DNA from: Rippkaea orientalis PCC 8801
GTDB taxonomy: Bacteria > Cyanobacteriota > Cyanobacteriia > Cyanobacteriales > Microcystaceae
NCBI RefSeq assembly: GCF_000021805.1
Contig: NC_011726.1
Coordinates: 372,001-436,000 of the forward strand
DNA length: 64,000 nt
Direction: 5' to 3'
Positions 35,229-44,062 of the stretch are shown here, in pieces. The notes beneath the pieces are model-generated. The model did no database searches and was not told the origin of the DNA. It saw nothing but the letters and a program-made list of their open reading frames with translations. The stretch's first letter is position 1. Every line of letters starts with the position of its first letter. The position numbers and the translations under genes are program-made.

Positions 35229-36581
35229 ATGAGTTATGATTTCGATCTATTTGTGATTGGTGGGGGTTCAGGGGGTATTGCCACCGCCAGACGTGCTGCC
35301 GAATATGGCGCGAAAGTCGGATTAGCCGAAATGGGTCGTTTAGGCGGAACTTGCGTTAATCGAGGCTGTATTCCCAAAAAACTGATGGTCTATACCTCCC
35401 ATTTTCCCAGTCTCTTCCAAGAGTCCGAAGGCTATGGCTGGAGTCCCGTAAAAAGTACCCTGAACTGGACAAAAATGATCACCGCCGTTCAGGCTGAAGT
35501 GGAACGTCTTAACGGCATCTACCAAGGGATGTTAGATCGTTCTAAAGTCCAACTCTACTCCGCCTATGGGAAGTTAATTGACCCCCATACCGTTGAAGTA
35601 GGAGACACCAAAGTCACCGCCGATAAAATTTTAATTGCCGTGGGGGGTTATCCCGTTAAACCCGATATCCCAGGAAAAGAACATTTAGTCATCTCTGATG
35701 CCATGTTTGAACTGCCGGAACAACCCAAACGAGTCGTTGTTTGGGGAGGAGGTTATATTGGGGTAGAATTTGCTTGTATTATGCAGGGACTGGGCTCAGA
35801 AGTTATCCAAATTATTCGCCAGGATAAGATATTACGAGGGTTTGATGAAGATATTCGCTCCACCATTCAAGAAGGAATGGAAAAGCATGGTATTCGTATT
35901 CTCAATAATTGTTCTATTTCAGCAGTAGAAAAGACCTCTGATGGCTTAAAAATATCCTTAGCAGGAGAGAATTGTGAGGAGATGATCCTAGCTGATACCG
36001 TTGGGTTAGCGGCAACGGGACGCATTCCCAATTTAAGCAATTTAGGTCTAGAAAATACCGCCATAGAAGTCAAGAATGGAGCTATTGTGGTGGATGAACA
36101 CAGTCGAACGGCTGAACCGAATATTTATGCCGTCGGAGACTGTACTGATCGCATTAATTTAACCCCCGTTGCTATTAATGAAGGACGTGCCTTTGCTGAT
36201 ACCGAATTTGGGGGAAAACCACGCATCATGAGTCATCAAAATGTTCCCTCTGCGGTGTTTAGTTATCCCGAAGCAGCCACCGTCGGATTAACCGAAGAGG
36301 AAGCAAAACAACAGTATGGCGAGGACAAAATTAAAGTCTACCGTAGCAAATTCCGTCCGATGTATTATGTGTTGCCGAACAAAGAAGAAAAGACCTTAAT
36401 GAAATTAATTGTTCATCAAGAAAGCGATAAAGTTTTAGGGGCTCACATGGTGGGAGATCACGCTGCTGAAATTATTCAAGGAGTAGCGATCGCGGTGAAA
36501 ATGGGAGCAACTAAAGCCGATTTTGATGCTACGGTTGGTATTCATCCGAGTTCTGCCGAAGAGTTTGTCACCATGCGGTAA
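35229..36581 (+). CDS. gor: Glutathione-disulfide reductase
   Basis: This flavoprotein reduces oxidised glutathione with NADPH. The 450-residue protein has the FAD-binding GGGSGGIATARRAAEYGAK, the redox-active Cys42/Cys47 pair (GGTCVNRGCIPKKLM), the second nucleotide-binding motif GGGYIGVEFA, the FAD motif YAVGDCTDRINLTPVA, and the catalytic C-terminal His439-Glu444 (HPSSAEE). The NADP-specific arginines would be near IIRQDKILRGFD. Length is normal. It fits the oxidative-stress theme of the window with sodB. A strong 12-bp hairpin follows. Confidence 0.92.
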   Translation: MSYDFDLFVIGGGSGGIATARRAAEYGAKVGLAEMGRLGGTCVNRGCIPKKLMVYTSHFPSLFQESEGYGWSPVKSTLNWTKMITAVQAEVERLNGIYQGMLDRSKVQLYSAYGKLIDPHTVEVGDTKVTADKILIAVGGYPVKPDIPGKEHLVISDAMFELPEQPKRVVVWGGGYIGVEFACIMQGLGSEVIQIIRQDKILRGFDEDIRSTIQEGMEKHGIRILNNCSISAVEKTSDGLKISLAGENCEEMILADTVGLAATGRIPNLSNLGLENTAIEVKNGAIVVDEHSRTAEPNIYAVGDCTDRINLTPVAINEGRAFADTEFGGKPRIMSHQNVPSAVFSYPEAATVGLTEEEAKQQYGEDKIKVYRSKFRPMYYVLPNKEEKTLMKLIVHQESDKVLGAHMVGDHAAEIIQGVAIAVKMGATKADFDATVGIHPSSAEEFVTMR

Positions 36582-36586
36582 ATCAG

Positions 36587-36627
36587 TGATCAGTGATCAG
36601 TCAACAGTAATAACCGATCACTGATCA
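36587..36627. terminator. Hairpin after gor
   Basis: TGATCAGTGATC (36587-36598) and GATCACTGATCA (36616-36627) form a perfect 12-bp stem with a 17-nt loop, 5 bp after the gor stop codon. It is made from TGATCAG repeats of a kind also seen near 7140-7160. No U-run follows, so termination is likely but not proved. Confidence 0.5.
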
Positions 36628-36649
36628 TGTTTTTAGGAGATCAATTTTT

Positions 36650-37288
36650 ATGGTACAAACAATACCAGCAGAAAGAATAACTCTCTATGAATTAGTCGAA
36701 AAGTTTAACTTAAAATCAAGAGAAGATCCTAGCTTTTTTCCGGAATGGTCTGAAAATTTACCCCCAATTAATGAAGAAGAAAAGCACCAGTTACATCGCG
36801 TTAAAAGGAATTTTTTAAACCTAGCCATGCGTCCGATGTTAGAAGATATGGTAAAAATGATGGTTCTGTCTCCTTTATTGGATTTAGCAGGATTCTATGT
36901 ATGGCCATTTTCGACAACGGCTGAGACTTCCGTAGAGATTGAAACAAAAGACAACGGGGTAATTATTCGAGGGAAAATCGATGTTTTAGTGTGGCACAAT
37001 CGATTATGGATTTTGGTCATAGAGTCTAAGCGATCGCAGTTTTCTTTAGAAGTGGGTATTCCTCAAGCGTTAGCTTATATATTAGCCAGTCCCAATCTAG
37101 ATAAATCGGTCTTTGGAATGGTAACAAATGGTAGTAATTTTATTTTTCTAAAATTAGTTAAACAGGCAACTCTTAATTATGCGTTATCCGACGAGTTCAG
37201 TCTAAGAAGAGGCGATGATTTAGTCACCGTTTTAGCTATTTTGAAACGCTTAGGAGCAACGATAAACTATCAAAGCCAAGCCGAATAA
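36650..37288 (+). CDS. PD-(D/E)XK-type restriction-endonuclease-like protein
   Basis: The 212-residue protein carries a PD-(D/E)XK core: IIRGKIDVLVWHNRLWILVIESKRSQF contains the catalytic-type Asp, then Glu-x-Lys (ESK). This is followed by GIPQALAYILASPNLDKSVFGMVTNGSNFIFLKL, as in the helper or N-terminal part of type I R subunits and related cyanobacterial orphan proteins. No helicase domain and no methyltransferase partner is adjacent, so a full restriction system is unlikely. Its 3' end overlaps the convergent HAD gene by 19 bp. Confidence 0.72.
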   Translation: MVQTIPAERITLYELVEKFNLKSREDPSFFPEWSENLPPINEEEKHQLHRVKRNFLNLAMRPMLEDMVKMMVLSPLLDLAGFYVWPFSTTAETSVEIETKDNGVIIRGKIDVLVWHNRLWILVIESKRSQFSLEVGIPQALAYILASPNLDKSVFGMVTNGSNFIFLKLVKQATLNYALSDEFSLRRGDDLVTVLAILKRLGATINYQSQAE

Positions 37289-38058
37289 TCTTGATTAAAT
37301 TGTGCTAAAGAGAGTAACTCAATCCCTGGCGTTTCAGCTACAAGATTACGAGTTGTAGAAGTATTATAACCCCAATCGGCTAAAAATAATTTGACTTCCT
37401 GTAAATCCGCTTGTTGTCGAACTTTGTGTAACGTATTCAATAAATCTTCAACAAACCACAAACAAGAAGGACTCTGAGCATGATTTTCTAGTAATTGACG
37501 AAGGGTTTGATATTTAGGTTGTTTAACTTCTTTCCCTAAAATATTTTGCCTCGGTAATTCTACTCCTTGCTGCTGGAGTAATTGTTGAACAAAACGACCT
37601 TCTTTTGTTGTAACAATATACAAAAGCGTCGAAGAATTAAGAATTTTCAACAACCGCACAATAATCCCCGGATAAAAGTCATGTAAAGCCAACCACCCCG
37701 CTAAATCAGTCTCAATCCAATCATCTCTCACCCCGTCAAGTTGAACCATCAGATCTTGGGAGTTGAGATTATCCCTAGCCACAATATCCTGACAAATACT
37801 AGACCAATGGGATTCAAGCTCCATCTTCCCATAACCAAGCATCAACGCCCGCAATAAAATAGGCATTTCCCAACCCGTTTCGATCACCGGACGTAATTGA
37901 TAAAATTCCTCACACATCCCCTCAAGTTGATCTACAGAGTGATCCGTCCAAATTTGACGATAGGTGCGTTGAGTCGTTTGGAAATATTCCCGTAAACCAT
38001 TACAAATGACCCCATCGAAATCGAGGGCTAAAATTTGAGGAGCAGCATCAATAACCAT
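37270..38058 (-). CDS. HAD-superfamily phosphatase-like protein
   Basis: From the ATG at 38058 (the TTG at 38085 would add nine residues) the protein has 262 residues. It has HAD motif I near the start (LALDFDGVICNG), a helical cap, motif II LLYIVTTKEGRF, the basic motif III region around LGKEVKQPKYQTL, and motif IV CLWFVEDLLNTLHKV. The cap type resembles small-molecule phosphatases. Substrate unknown. Its 3' end overlaps the PD-(D/E)XK gene by 19 bp (convergent). Confidence 0.8.
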   Translation of the reverse strand: MVIDAAPQILALDFDGVICNGLREYFQTTQRTYRQIWTDHSVDQLEGMCEEFYQLRPVIETGWEMPILLRALMLGYGKMELESHWSSICQDIVARDNLNSQDLMVQLDGVRDDWIETDLAGWLALHDFYPGIIVRLLKILNSSTLLYIVTTKEGRFVQQLLQQQGVELPRQNILGKEVKQPKYQTLRQLLENHAQSPSCLWFVEDLLNTLHKVRQQADLQEVKLFLADWGYNTSTTRNLVAETPGIELLSLAQFNQDYSAWL

Positions 38059-38212
38059 GACAATCTTTAACTTAGGTTTTAACAAAACTTATTTGTCATG
38101 ATGACATACTATAGAAATAGTGGGAAAAATTGTATAAGACTTAATTAACTCAAATTAAGTAAAAATAACTAATAAAGATTGTTGATGAATTATTCAAGGG
38201 CAGGAGGCATCC

Positions 38213-40903
38213 GTGAGAGATAATCTAGACTTAAGCAATTGCTCCATGCTAGATCTGTTCAGCATGGAAGTAGAAAGTCAAGGGGAAGTCCTCAACGATA
38301 ACCTCTTGAACTTAGAAAATCAACTTCAGGAGTCCCAAGGACAAGCCAGTGCTAGTTCCCTTGCCTTATTAGAGTCCCTGATGCGAGCCTCTCACTCCAT
38401 CAAGGGAGCCGCTCGAATTGTCCAACTTGAACCCGCCGTCAGAATTGCCCATGTCATGGAAGATTGCTTTATGGCGGCCATGGATCGCACCATTAATTTG
38501 CAATCGGACCACATTGATCTGCTCTTACAAGCCGTCGATTTTCTCCTAGCCATTGGTCAAGTGGGAGAAGCCAATATCAATCATTGGCTTGGAGAACATC
38601 AAGGGGAAGCAGAACAATTAGTGATCTCTATTGCTTCTATCATGGGAAGACGCAAAAGCGATCGCGGTTCTGATAAAAGTCCCCAAACACAACGAACCAC
38701 AACGACTCCACAACCCCCACCCCCTTCCCCGGCAAAAAGTCAAAAAATCCCCAAGACTCCAGAACTTTTAACCCCTCCTCCATCGAACTCAAACCGTCGA
38801 AAAACCCCAGAAACCCCAGAAGACGAATTTTTCTTAGGATCTACCCTAGAAGCTGACGAAGAGCCAGAAAACTCAAGTTTTCCAGATTTTGAACTCTCCT
38901 TAGATGATGTCTTTTCTGAGGATACAGATATACAGTTAGGTAAATCCAAGTATATACAAGATATTTCTCATATTTCTGAGGAGGAGTCAACCGGAAATCT
39001 GCTCACTGAGTCAGCGTCAAAATTAGAGTCCACTTTTGACCTATCCGAAGAAGTGATGACTTGGGTAGAAGACGACAACGAACCGATTAGTCAAGGGACT
39101 TCTTCCCTAACCTCTACCTCAAAAGATGAACCCATCACCTCTATCTCATCAGGCGGCGGTTCTTCTAAAGATCGTTTTGTCCGAGTAAGTGCAGAAGGAT
39201 TAAATCGCCTGATGGGATTAGCGGGAGAATCCCTCGTGGAAGCGACGGCCTTAAGTCCGATGGCAGACTCCTTTATCACCCTCAAACGCAGTCAACTGGA
39301 TTTATCGCGCTTGCTCGAACAATTACAAATGATCTTGAGTCAGCTTTCTTTAGGCAAAGAAATGGAGGACTTTATCACTGATATTGTCGAAAAAGAACGA
39401 GAATGTCGCACCATTTTAGGCGATCGCCTCAGTGACCTAGAACAATTTGCCTATCGTTCCTTTAATTTATCCGATCGCCTCTATCGAGAAGTGATTGCCA
39501 CCCACATGCGTCCCTTTGAAGAAGGAGTCACCGGGTTTCCGCGCATGGTACGAGATATATCCCGAAAACTCAATAAACGAGTCAAATTAGAGATTGCTGG
39601 ACGCATGACCATGGTAGATCGGGATATTCTGCGAAAATTAGAAGCTCCTCTGACCCATATTTTAAGCAATTCCATCGATCATGGCATTGAATCCCCTGAA
39701 GAACGGGTCAAAAAAGGAAAACCCCCAGAGGGACATATTCTCCTCGAAGCCAGTCACCGTTTTGGGATGTTGTCGATTAATGTGATAGACGACGGACGGG
39801 GAATTGAACTGGAGAAATTGCGTCAATCAATCGTTGATAAAGGATTAGTTCCCGCAGAAATGGCCAAACAACTCAATGAAGCTGAGTTGATGGAATTTAT
39901 CTTTTTACCCAATTTTTCCACCAGTAAGACCGTCACCGATATCTCCGGTCGTGGGGTGGGATTAAATATTGCGAAAACTATGGTACAAGAAGTTGGAGGC
40001 AACCTTCAGGCAGTTTCTCGGCCAGGAGAAGGTATGAGTTTTCATTTCCAATTACCTCTAACCCTTTCGGTGATTCGCACCCTTTTAGTCGATATTGCTG
40101 GTCAACCCTACGCCTTCCCCTTATCCCGTATCGATCAAATTTTGACCCTCAATTATAAAGATATTCACTCCGTAGAAAATCGACAATACTTTACCCTTGA
40201 AGGGCAAAATATTGGCTTAGTTAGAGCCGATCAAGTGTTAAATATTTCGTCTCCGGCTTCTCCCTTAGAACCCCTATCAATTGTTATTTTAAGTGACCAA
40301 ACTAATCGCTATGGCTTGGTTGTTGATCGCTTTATTGGGGAAAAAAGTTTAGTGGTTCGTCCCTTAGATTCTCGCTTAGGAAAAGTTCAAGATATTAGTG
40401 GTGCAGCCATTCTCGAAGATGGTTCGCCGATTCTTATTTTAGATGTGTTAGATTTAGTGCGATCGCTTGATAAACTCTTGGCTAATGTTCAAGTTAATCA
40501 AATTAAAACCGAGGAAGAAGCAGAGTGGAAAGAAAATAAAAAGCATATTTTAGTCGTTGATGATTCCATTACCGTCCGAGAAATGGAAAAAAAATTATTG
40601 CAAAATCAGGGCTATCTTGTGGATGTCGCTGTTGATGGAATGGAAGGGTGGAATGCCGTGCGAATGGGCAATTATGACCTCGTGATTAGTGATATAGATA
40701 TGCCCCGGATGAATGGGATTAAATTAGTCAGTCAAATCAAAAATCATCCTAATTTAAAATCAATCCCTGTGATTATTGTTTCCTATAAAGATCGCGAAGA
40801 AGATCGCCTACAAGGCTTAGAAGCAGGAGCCGATTATTACTTAACAAAAAGTAGTTTCCATGATGATACTTTAATCAATGCCGTTGTTGATTTAATTGGG
40901 TAA
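38213..40903 (+). CDS. Hybrid CheA-type histidine kinase (Hpt-HATPase-CheW-REC)
   Basis: The 896-residue protein starts at GTG, with AGGAGG (38202-38207) 5 nt upstream. Domains in order: an Hpt domain with phospho-acceptor His61 (ASHSIKGAARI); a Pro/Ser/Glu-rich linker (about 145-320); a CheA kinase region (LTHILSNSIDHGIESPEE, then DDGRGIELEKL and GRGVGLNIAK); a CheW-like coupling domain (about 620-760); and a C-terminal receiver with Asp827 (LVISDID). This is the PilL/PixL-like layout used for pilus or phototaxis signalling. No cheW, cheY or MCP gene is nearby, so it is an orphan here. Confidence 0.9.
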   Translation: MRDNLDLSNCSMLDLFSMEVESQGEVLNDNLLNLENQLQESQGQASASSLALLESLMRASHSIKGAARIVQLEPAVRIAHVMEDCFMAAMDRTINLQSDHIDLLLQAVDFLLAIGQVGEANINHWLGEHQGEAEQLVISIASIMGRRKSDRGSDKSPQTQRTTTTPQPPPPSPAKSQKIPKTPELLTPPPSNSNRRKTPETPEDEFFLGSTLEADEEPENSSFPDFELSLDDVFSEDTDIQLGKSKYIQDISHISEEESTGNLLTESASKLESTFDLSEEVMTWVEDDNEPISQGTSSLTSTSKDEPITSISSGGGSSKDRFVRVSAEGLNRLMGLAGESLVEATALSPMADSFITLKRSQLDLSRLLEQLQMILSQLSLGKEMEDFITDIVEKERECRTILGDRLSDLEQFAYRSFNLSDRLYREVIATHMRPFEEGVTGFPRMVRDISRKLNKRVKLEIAGRMTMVDRDILRKLEAPLTHILSNSIDHGIESPEERVKKGKPPEGHILLEASHRFGMLSINVIDDGRGIELEKLRQSIVDKGLVPAEMAKQLNEAELMEFIFLPNFSTSKTVTDISGRGVGLNIAKTMVQEVGGNLQAVSRPGEGMSFHFQLPLTLSVIRTLLVDIAGQPYAFPLSRIDQILTLNYKDIHSVENRQYFTLEGQNIGLVRADQVLNISSPASPLEPLSIVILSDQTNRYGLVVDRFIGEKSLVVRPLDSRLGKVQDISGAAILEDGSPILILDVLDLVRSLDKLLANVQVNQIKTEEEAEWKENKKHILVVDDSITVREMEKKLLQNQGYLVDVAVDGMEGWNAVRMGNYDLVISDIDMPRMNGIKLVSQIKNHPNLKSIPVIIVSYKDREEDRLQGLEAGADYYLTKSSFHDDTLINAVVDLIG

Positions 40904-41266
40904 AGACACTATCAAGATTTTTATCCTAATTATTAAGAATACTCTACAAAATCAGACAAAAAAATCCCTAAAATTGGCAAAACTTTACTATCTTTTACGA
41001 GTTGTTCAATTCCTTGTAAAAATCTAATTTCTTAGGAGCCAAAAGACTTGTTTTTTTTAAAAAGTTTCGTTATAGTTTTTACAAGTCAAACAAAAAGTAG
41101 GCAGTGCGGTTATATCATTTCTCTAGTAGGCAAGGTACTCTTAAATATCTCAAAAGCCTGTGGGTTAAGGCTTGTGGTGGCCTCATACGCGAGAGAATTG
41201 CTATAGTGCTTTGTTGACTTTTTGCGATGGCCATATTAAACACTATTAACTGTTGGATAATCAGTT
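40904..41266. other. AT-rich intergenic region upstream of the PEP-CTERM gene
   Basis: No ORF or RNA gene is visible. It has T-rich runs (GTTTTTTTTAAAAAG near 41050) and the segment TTGTTGACTTTTTGCGATGG about 55 bp before the ATG. It may hold the gene's promoter, but no clear -10 can be assigned. Confidence 0.4.
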
Positions 41267-42070
41267 ATGTTGACAACAAACAAATTAACCAAAACCTTTG
41301 CTTCTGGCACGATAACCCTAGGAGTTCTCGCTGGTTTAGGTCTAGCTAGTACTCCCGCCCAAGCCGGAATCTTCACATTTAACGATCAATTCGTAGAAGA
41401 CAGTGAATGGGGTGCAGGTACTCCTGAACCTATCTGGTCAACCTTCCCTGATGGTACTGGTGACGATCCCGGTACCGCAGAAGGTTGTTTGCATAATTTG
41501 ACTCAGTGTGTTAACGGTTACGACAACCCTCTAATCACACACACCGGTGGCGGGAAGTTCAAGATTGAGTACTTCGGGAGTGGGAATGCCGCCCTGACAA
41601 ACGATTTCTTGTGGGATTTGAATGGTGATGGTGTGATCGCTTCCAACGAAACTGTCTTCGGTCCCCATAATGGCAGTAATGACGGTTGCTCAGGATCTGG
41701 TAGCTTTGCACAACCTTGTGATGGTAATAGTTTGTCAGCTACACCTACGTTCACGAACCCGGTCTATGTAGACGCCGTAGACGGAGTTCTCCCCTTTACG
41801 TTCGTAGCTAATGGCCTCAACATCGACAACGGAGATACCTACGTAGATGGTAACCCACACTTCTTTGCGACCATCGACGGTACGTGGGCTACCACGAGCG
41901 GCGGTCCTGTTCTTTACCTTGGTCTATCTGATCGTGGTGGTAATGACGATGATGCGGCAGATTACGTGATCCGTATCACCCAGGTCAAAGTCCCCGAACC
42001 CGGAACGATTCTTGGACTTCTCGCCGTGGGTGGTCTCGGATTCATTTCCAAAAAGAGAAAACAAAAATAA
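41267..42070 (+). CDS. PEP-CTERM sorting-domain secreted protein
   Basis: The 267-residue protein has a signal peptide (FASGTITLGVLAGLGLASTPAQA, cleavage near residue 33) and a C-terminal PEP-CTERM signal: VPEPGTILGLLAVGGLGF, then the basic SKKRKQK end. The middle is Gly/Asn/Asp-rich with no recognised domain. PEP-CTERM proteins are exported and processed by exosortase EpsH/XrtA-type enzymes, often with extracellular polysaccharide; no exosortase is in the window. Base composition is visibly more GC-rich, and has more GGT/GAC/AAC codons, than the genes around it, which suggests transfer or different selection. Confidence 0.85.
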   Translation: MLTTNKLTKTFASGTITLGVLAGLGLASTPAQAGIFTFNDQFVEDSEWGAGTPEPIWSTFPDGTGDDPGTAEGCLHNLTQCVNGYDNPLITHTGGGKFKIEYFGSGNAALTNDFLWDLNGDGVIASNETVFGPHNGSNDGCSGSGSFAQPCDGNSLSATPTFTNPVYVDAVDGVLPFTFVANGLNIDNGDTYVDGNPHFFATIDGTWATTSGGPVLYLGLSDRGGNDDDAADYVIRITQVKVPEPGTILGLLAVGGLGFISKKRKQK

Positions 42071-42101
42071 CAGTTACCAATGTGTGCAAGACATTGATAA
42101 C
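42069..42101. terminator. Hairpin after the PEP-CTERM gene
   Basis: CAGTTACCAATGT and ACATTGATAACTG, separated by a 7-nt loop, form a 13-bp stem with one G:T-type mismatch, overlapping the stop codon. It probably ends the transcript. A second, shorter hairpin (GCGGAA..TTCCGC) lies near 42293-42308, before the methyltransferase gene. Confidence 0.5.
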
Positions 42102-42351
42102 TGTGACGTTGAACAAGAATAGCTAAAGGTTAGATGCCCTCTGTGGTTTCTAGCTTTTAGCTTTCCTTAAGTGTTGATTCTAACGCAAGCCAAGACCTAA
42201 TTTTTGTTTTTAACAGGAATGTCGAAAGAAGTCCCCATGTATAAATTCTAAAGAAATACCCACATTTTAGATAGGGACGGGGCTTTTAAAGTGCGGAAAT
42301 AATTCCGCTTTAGGAAAAAGAGTAAATAAGTTTAACAAACAAGTTTCAACT

Positions 42352-43107
42352 ATGGATCAAATCAACCTGGCTGAAGAAATTGCCCAAATATCCTGGTTCC
42401 ATTCAATTGACTTTGGGAATGGGATTGTATCATCTGGGATAAAACCCCTAGGAACTATTAGAAGAGAAGCAGATATTATTTTTAAATATGATATCACAGG
42501 CAAAAGTGTTATTGATGTAGGCGCTTGGAATGGTGCTTTTAGTTTTGAGGCTAAAAAACGCCATGCTCAAAGAGTTCTAGCCACTGATTATTTTTGCTGG
42601 GGTCATTGCGGTGGTTGGGAACCGGGAACCAAAAAAGGGTTTGATTTTGCTAGAAAAACTTTAGGCTTAGAGATAGAGGATTTAGAAATTGATGTTATGG
42701 ATATTAATCCCAATTCTGTTGGAACTTTCGACATTATGCTGTTTTTGGGGGTCTTCTATCATCTAAAAAATCCTTTCGCTGCCATAGAATCACTCTCTCA
42801 AGTTGTTAAGGAAGTAATGATTTTAGAAACTCATTTAGACGCTCATCACCTGAAAGAGCCAGCAATGGTTTTTTATCCTGATAAAGAATTGAATAATGAT
42901 CCCACTAATTGGTGGGGACCTAACCCCGTTTGCGTTATTAGTTTGTTGAAATGCTGTGGTTTTCAAAAGGTTGAGTTTACCCCGACAGCTTGGAGGAGTC
43001 CCCAAACCTTAGTTGAAAAGATTCAAAATAGAATGGGGCAAAAAATCCCTAAACGGGGAATTTTTCACGCTTTTCGTCAATATATTAACACTGGTCAAGC
43101 TCACTGA
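42352..43107 (+). CDS. CmoB-like / DUF1698 SAM-dependent methyltransferase
   Basis: The 251-residue protein has SAM motif I VIDVGAWNGAFSFEAKKR, a second-strand RVLATDYFCWG, the post-motif FDIMLFLGVFYHLKNPFAAIESL and the C-terminal WWGPNPVCVISLLKCCGF. The LGVFYHLKNP and WWxPN motifs are typical of the CmoB/DUF1698 group, which includes tRNA-U34 carboxymethyl transferases. Most cyanobacteria lack the tRNA cmo5U pathway partner CmoA, so a glycan or lipid substrate is equally possible. It is an isolated gene upstream of sufA. Confidence 0.75.
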   Translation: MDQINLAEEIAQISWFHSIDFGNGIVSSGIKPLGTIRREADIIFKYDITGKSVIDVGAWNGAFSFEAKKRHAQRVLATDYFCWGHCGGWEPGTKKGFDFARKTLGLEIEDLEIDVMDINPNSVGTFDIMLFLGVFYHLKNPFAAIESLSQVVKEVMILETHLDAHHLKEPAMVFYPDKELNNDPTNWWGPNPVCVISLLKCCGFQKVEFTPTAWRSPQTLVEKIQNRMGQKIPKRGIFHAFRQYINTGQAH

Positions 43108-43221
43108 AATTAGCGAGATCCCAAAAGCAGTCAGAAAGAACCTTCTGTAAGACAAGAACTCGCTATGATAGAAAATAGAAAGCTTGCAGAACTTAATCGT
43201 TGTTAGGAGCTACCCTTACTG

Positions 43222-43578
43222 ATGACACAAGCCACTCAAACCCAATCAAAAGGTATTCAACTCACCGACACCGCCCTAAAGCACGTTCTCCTGTTACGGG
43301 AACAGCAAAGAACAGACCTCTGCTTGCGCGTCGGAGTCCGTCAGGGAGGATGTTCCGGAATGTCCTACATTATGGACTTTGAAGACGAAAGCAAAATTAC
43401 CGAACACGACGAAGTGTTTGACTACGAAGGCTTTAAAATCGTCTGCGATCGCAAAAGTCTCCTCTATCTTTACGGCCTTGTCCTCGACTACAGCAACGCC
43501 ATGATCGGGGGGGGTTTCCAATTCACCAACCCCAACGCTACCCAAACCTGCGGTTGTGGGACATCCTTCGCCGTCTAA
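43222..43578 (+). CDS. sufA: A-type Fe-S cluster carrier (SufA)
   Basis: The 118-residue protein carries or delivers Fe-S clusters. It has the A-type cysteines Cys44 (RQGGCSGMSY) and the terminal Cys110/Cys112 pair (TCGCGTSFAV), and the typical DRKSLLYLYGLVLDYSNAMIGGGFQF. It matches my memory of Slr1417 (SufA) more than Slr1565 (IscA). It starts a plus-strand run with the TPR and M48 genes and lies 2.2 kb before sufR, so the Suf functions cluster here. The upstream 110 bp shows no CAAC-N6-GTTG SufR operator. Confidence 0.88.
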   Translation: MTQATQTQSKGIQLTDTALKHVLLLREQQRTDLCLRVGVRQGGCSGMSYIMDFEDESKITEHDEVFDYEGFKIVCDRKSLLYLYGLVLDYSNAMIGGGFQFTNPNATQTCGCGTSFAV

Positions 43579-43591
43579 AGAAACCCGCAAC

Positions 43592-43613
43592 AGGGCATAA
43601 TAGATTATGCCCT
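43592..43613. terminator. Hairpin after sufA
   Basis: AGGGCATAAT (43592-43601) and ATTATGCCCT (43604-43613) form a perfect 10-bp stem with a 2-nt loop, between sufA and the TPR gene. It could terminate sufA or separate the two transcripts. Confidence 0.5.
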
Positions 43614-43635
43614 CCATTCACTTTGAAGCAACAGC

Positions 43636-44061
43636 ATGACTGAATCGGTAGAAACCGCCTTTGAACAAGGCTTAGAACGCTATAAACAAGGGGAAGCCCC
43701 CGAAACCCTGATTCCCTACTTTAAAGATATCTGCGATCGCGCACCAAAAAACAGCACGGCCTGGACTTGCTTGGCTTGGCTATACCTCCTCACCGACAAA
43801 CCTGATCGCGCCCTCAAAGCCGCCAGCAAAAGCGTTAAAATTGACGATAGGCCTCCCCAAGCCCGTATTAATCTAGCGTTGGCTATGTTAGACACCGGGG
43901 CTAAAGGGGTACGCCCTCATATCGAAGCGGTTGAACGGATCATTTCCCTGAGTGACGAAATTCGTCAAGATATCCAAGAAAATATCGAAGACGGTTTAAC
44001 CCGCAAACCCGACTGGAAAAGTCTCCAACGCATCAAAAATTGGTTATTCCCGACTGAATAA
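43636..44061 (+). CDS. Small tetratricopeptide-repeat protein
   Basis: The 141-residue protein is mostly helical with TPR-type pairs. The clearest repeat is NSTAWTCLAWLYLLTDKPDRALKAASKSVKIDDRPPQARINLALAMLDTG (about 39-88), which has the W-LG-Y-A-F-A-P spacing of TPRs. It is probably a protein-protein interaction scaffold in the cytosol. It ends 1 bp before the M48 protease gene, so the two are almost certainly co-transcribed. Confidence 0.78.
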   Translation: MTESVETAFEQGLERYKQGEAPETLIPYFKDICDRAPKNSTAWTCLAWLYLLTDKPDRALKAASKSVKIDDRPPQARINLALAMLDTGAKGVRPHIEAVERIISLSDEIRQDIQENIEDGLTRKPDWKSLQRIKNWLFPTE

Positions 44062-44062
44062 A

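Noticed and set aside
36650-37288. PD-(D/E)XK protein considered part of a restriction-modification system
   Set aside because: No methyltransferase, specificity subunit or helicase is adjacent, so only an isolated nuclease-like protein can be claimed.
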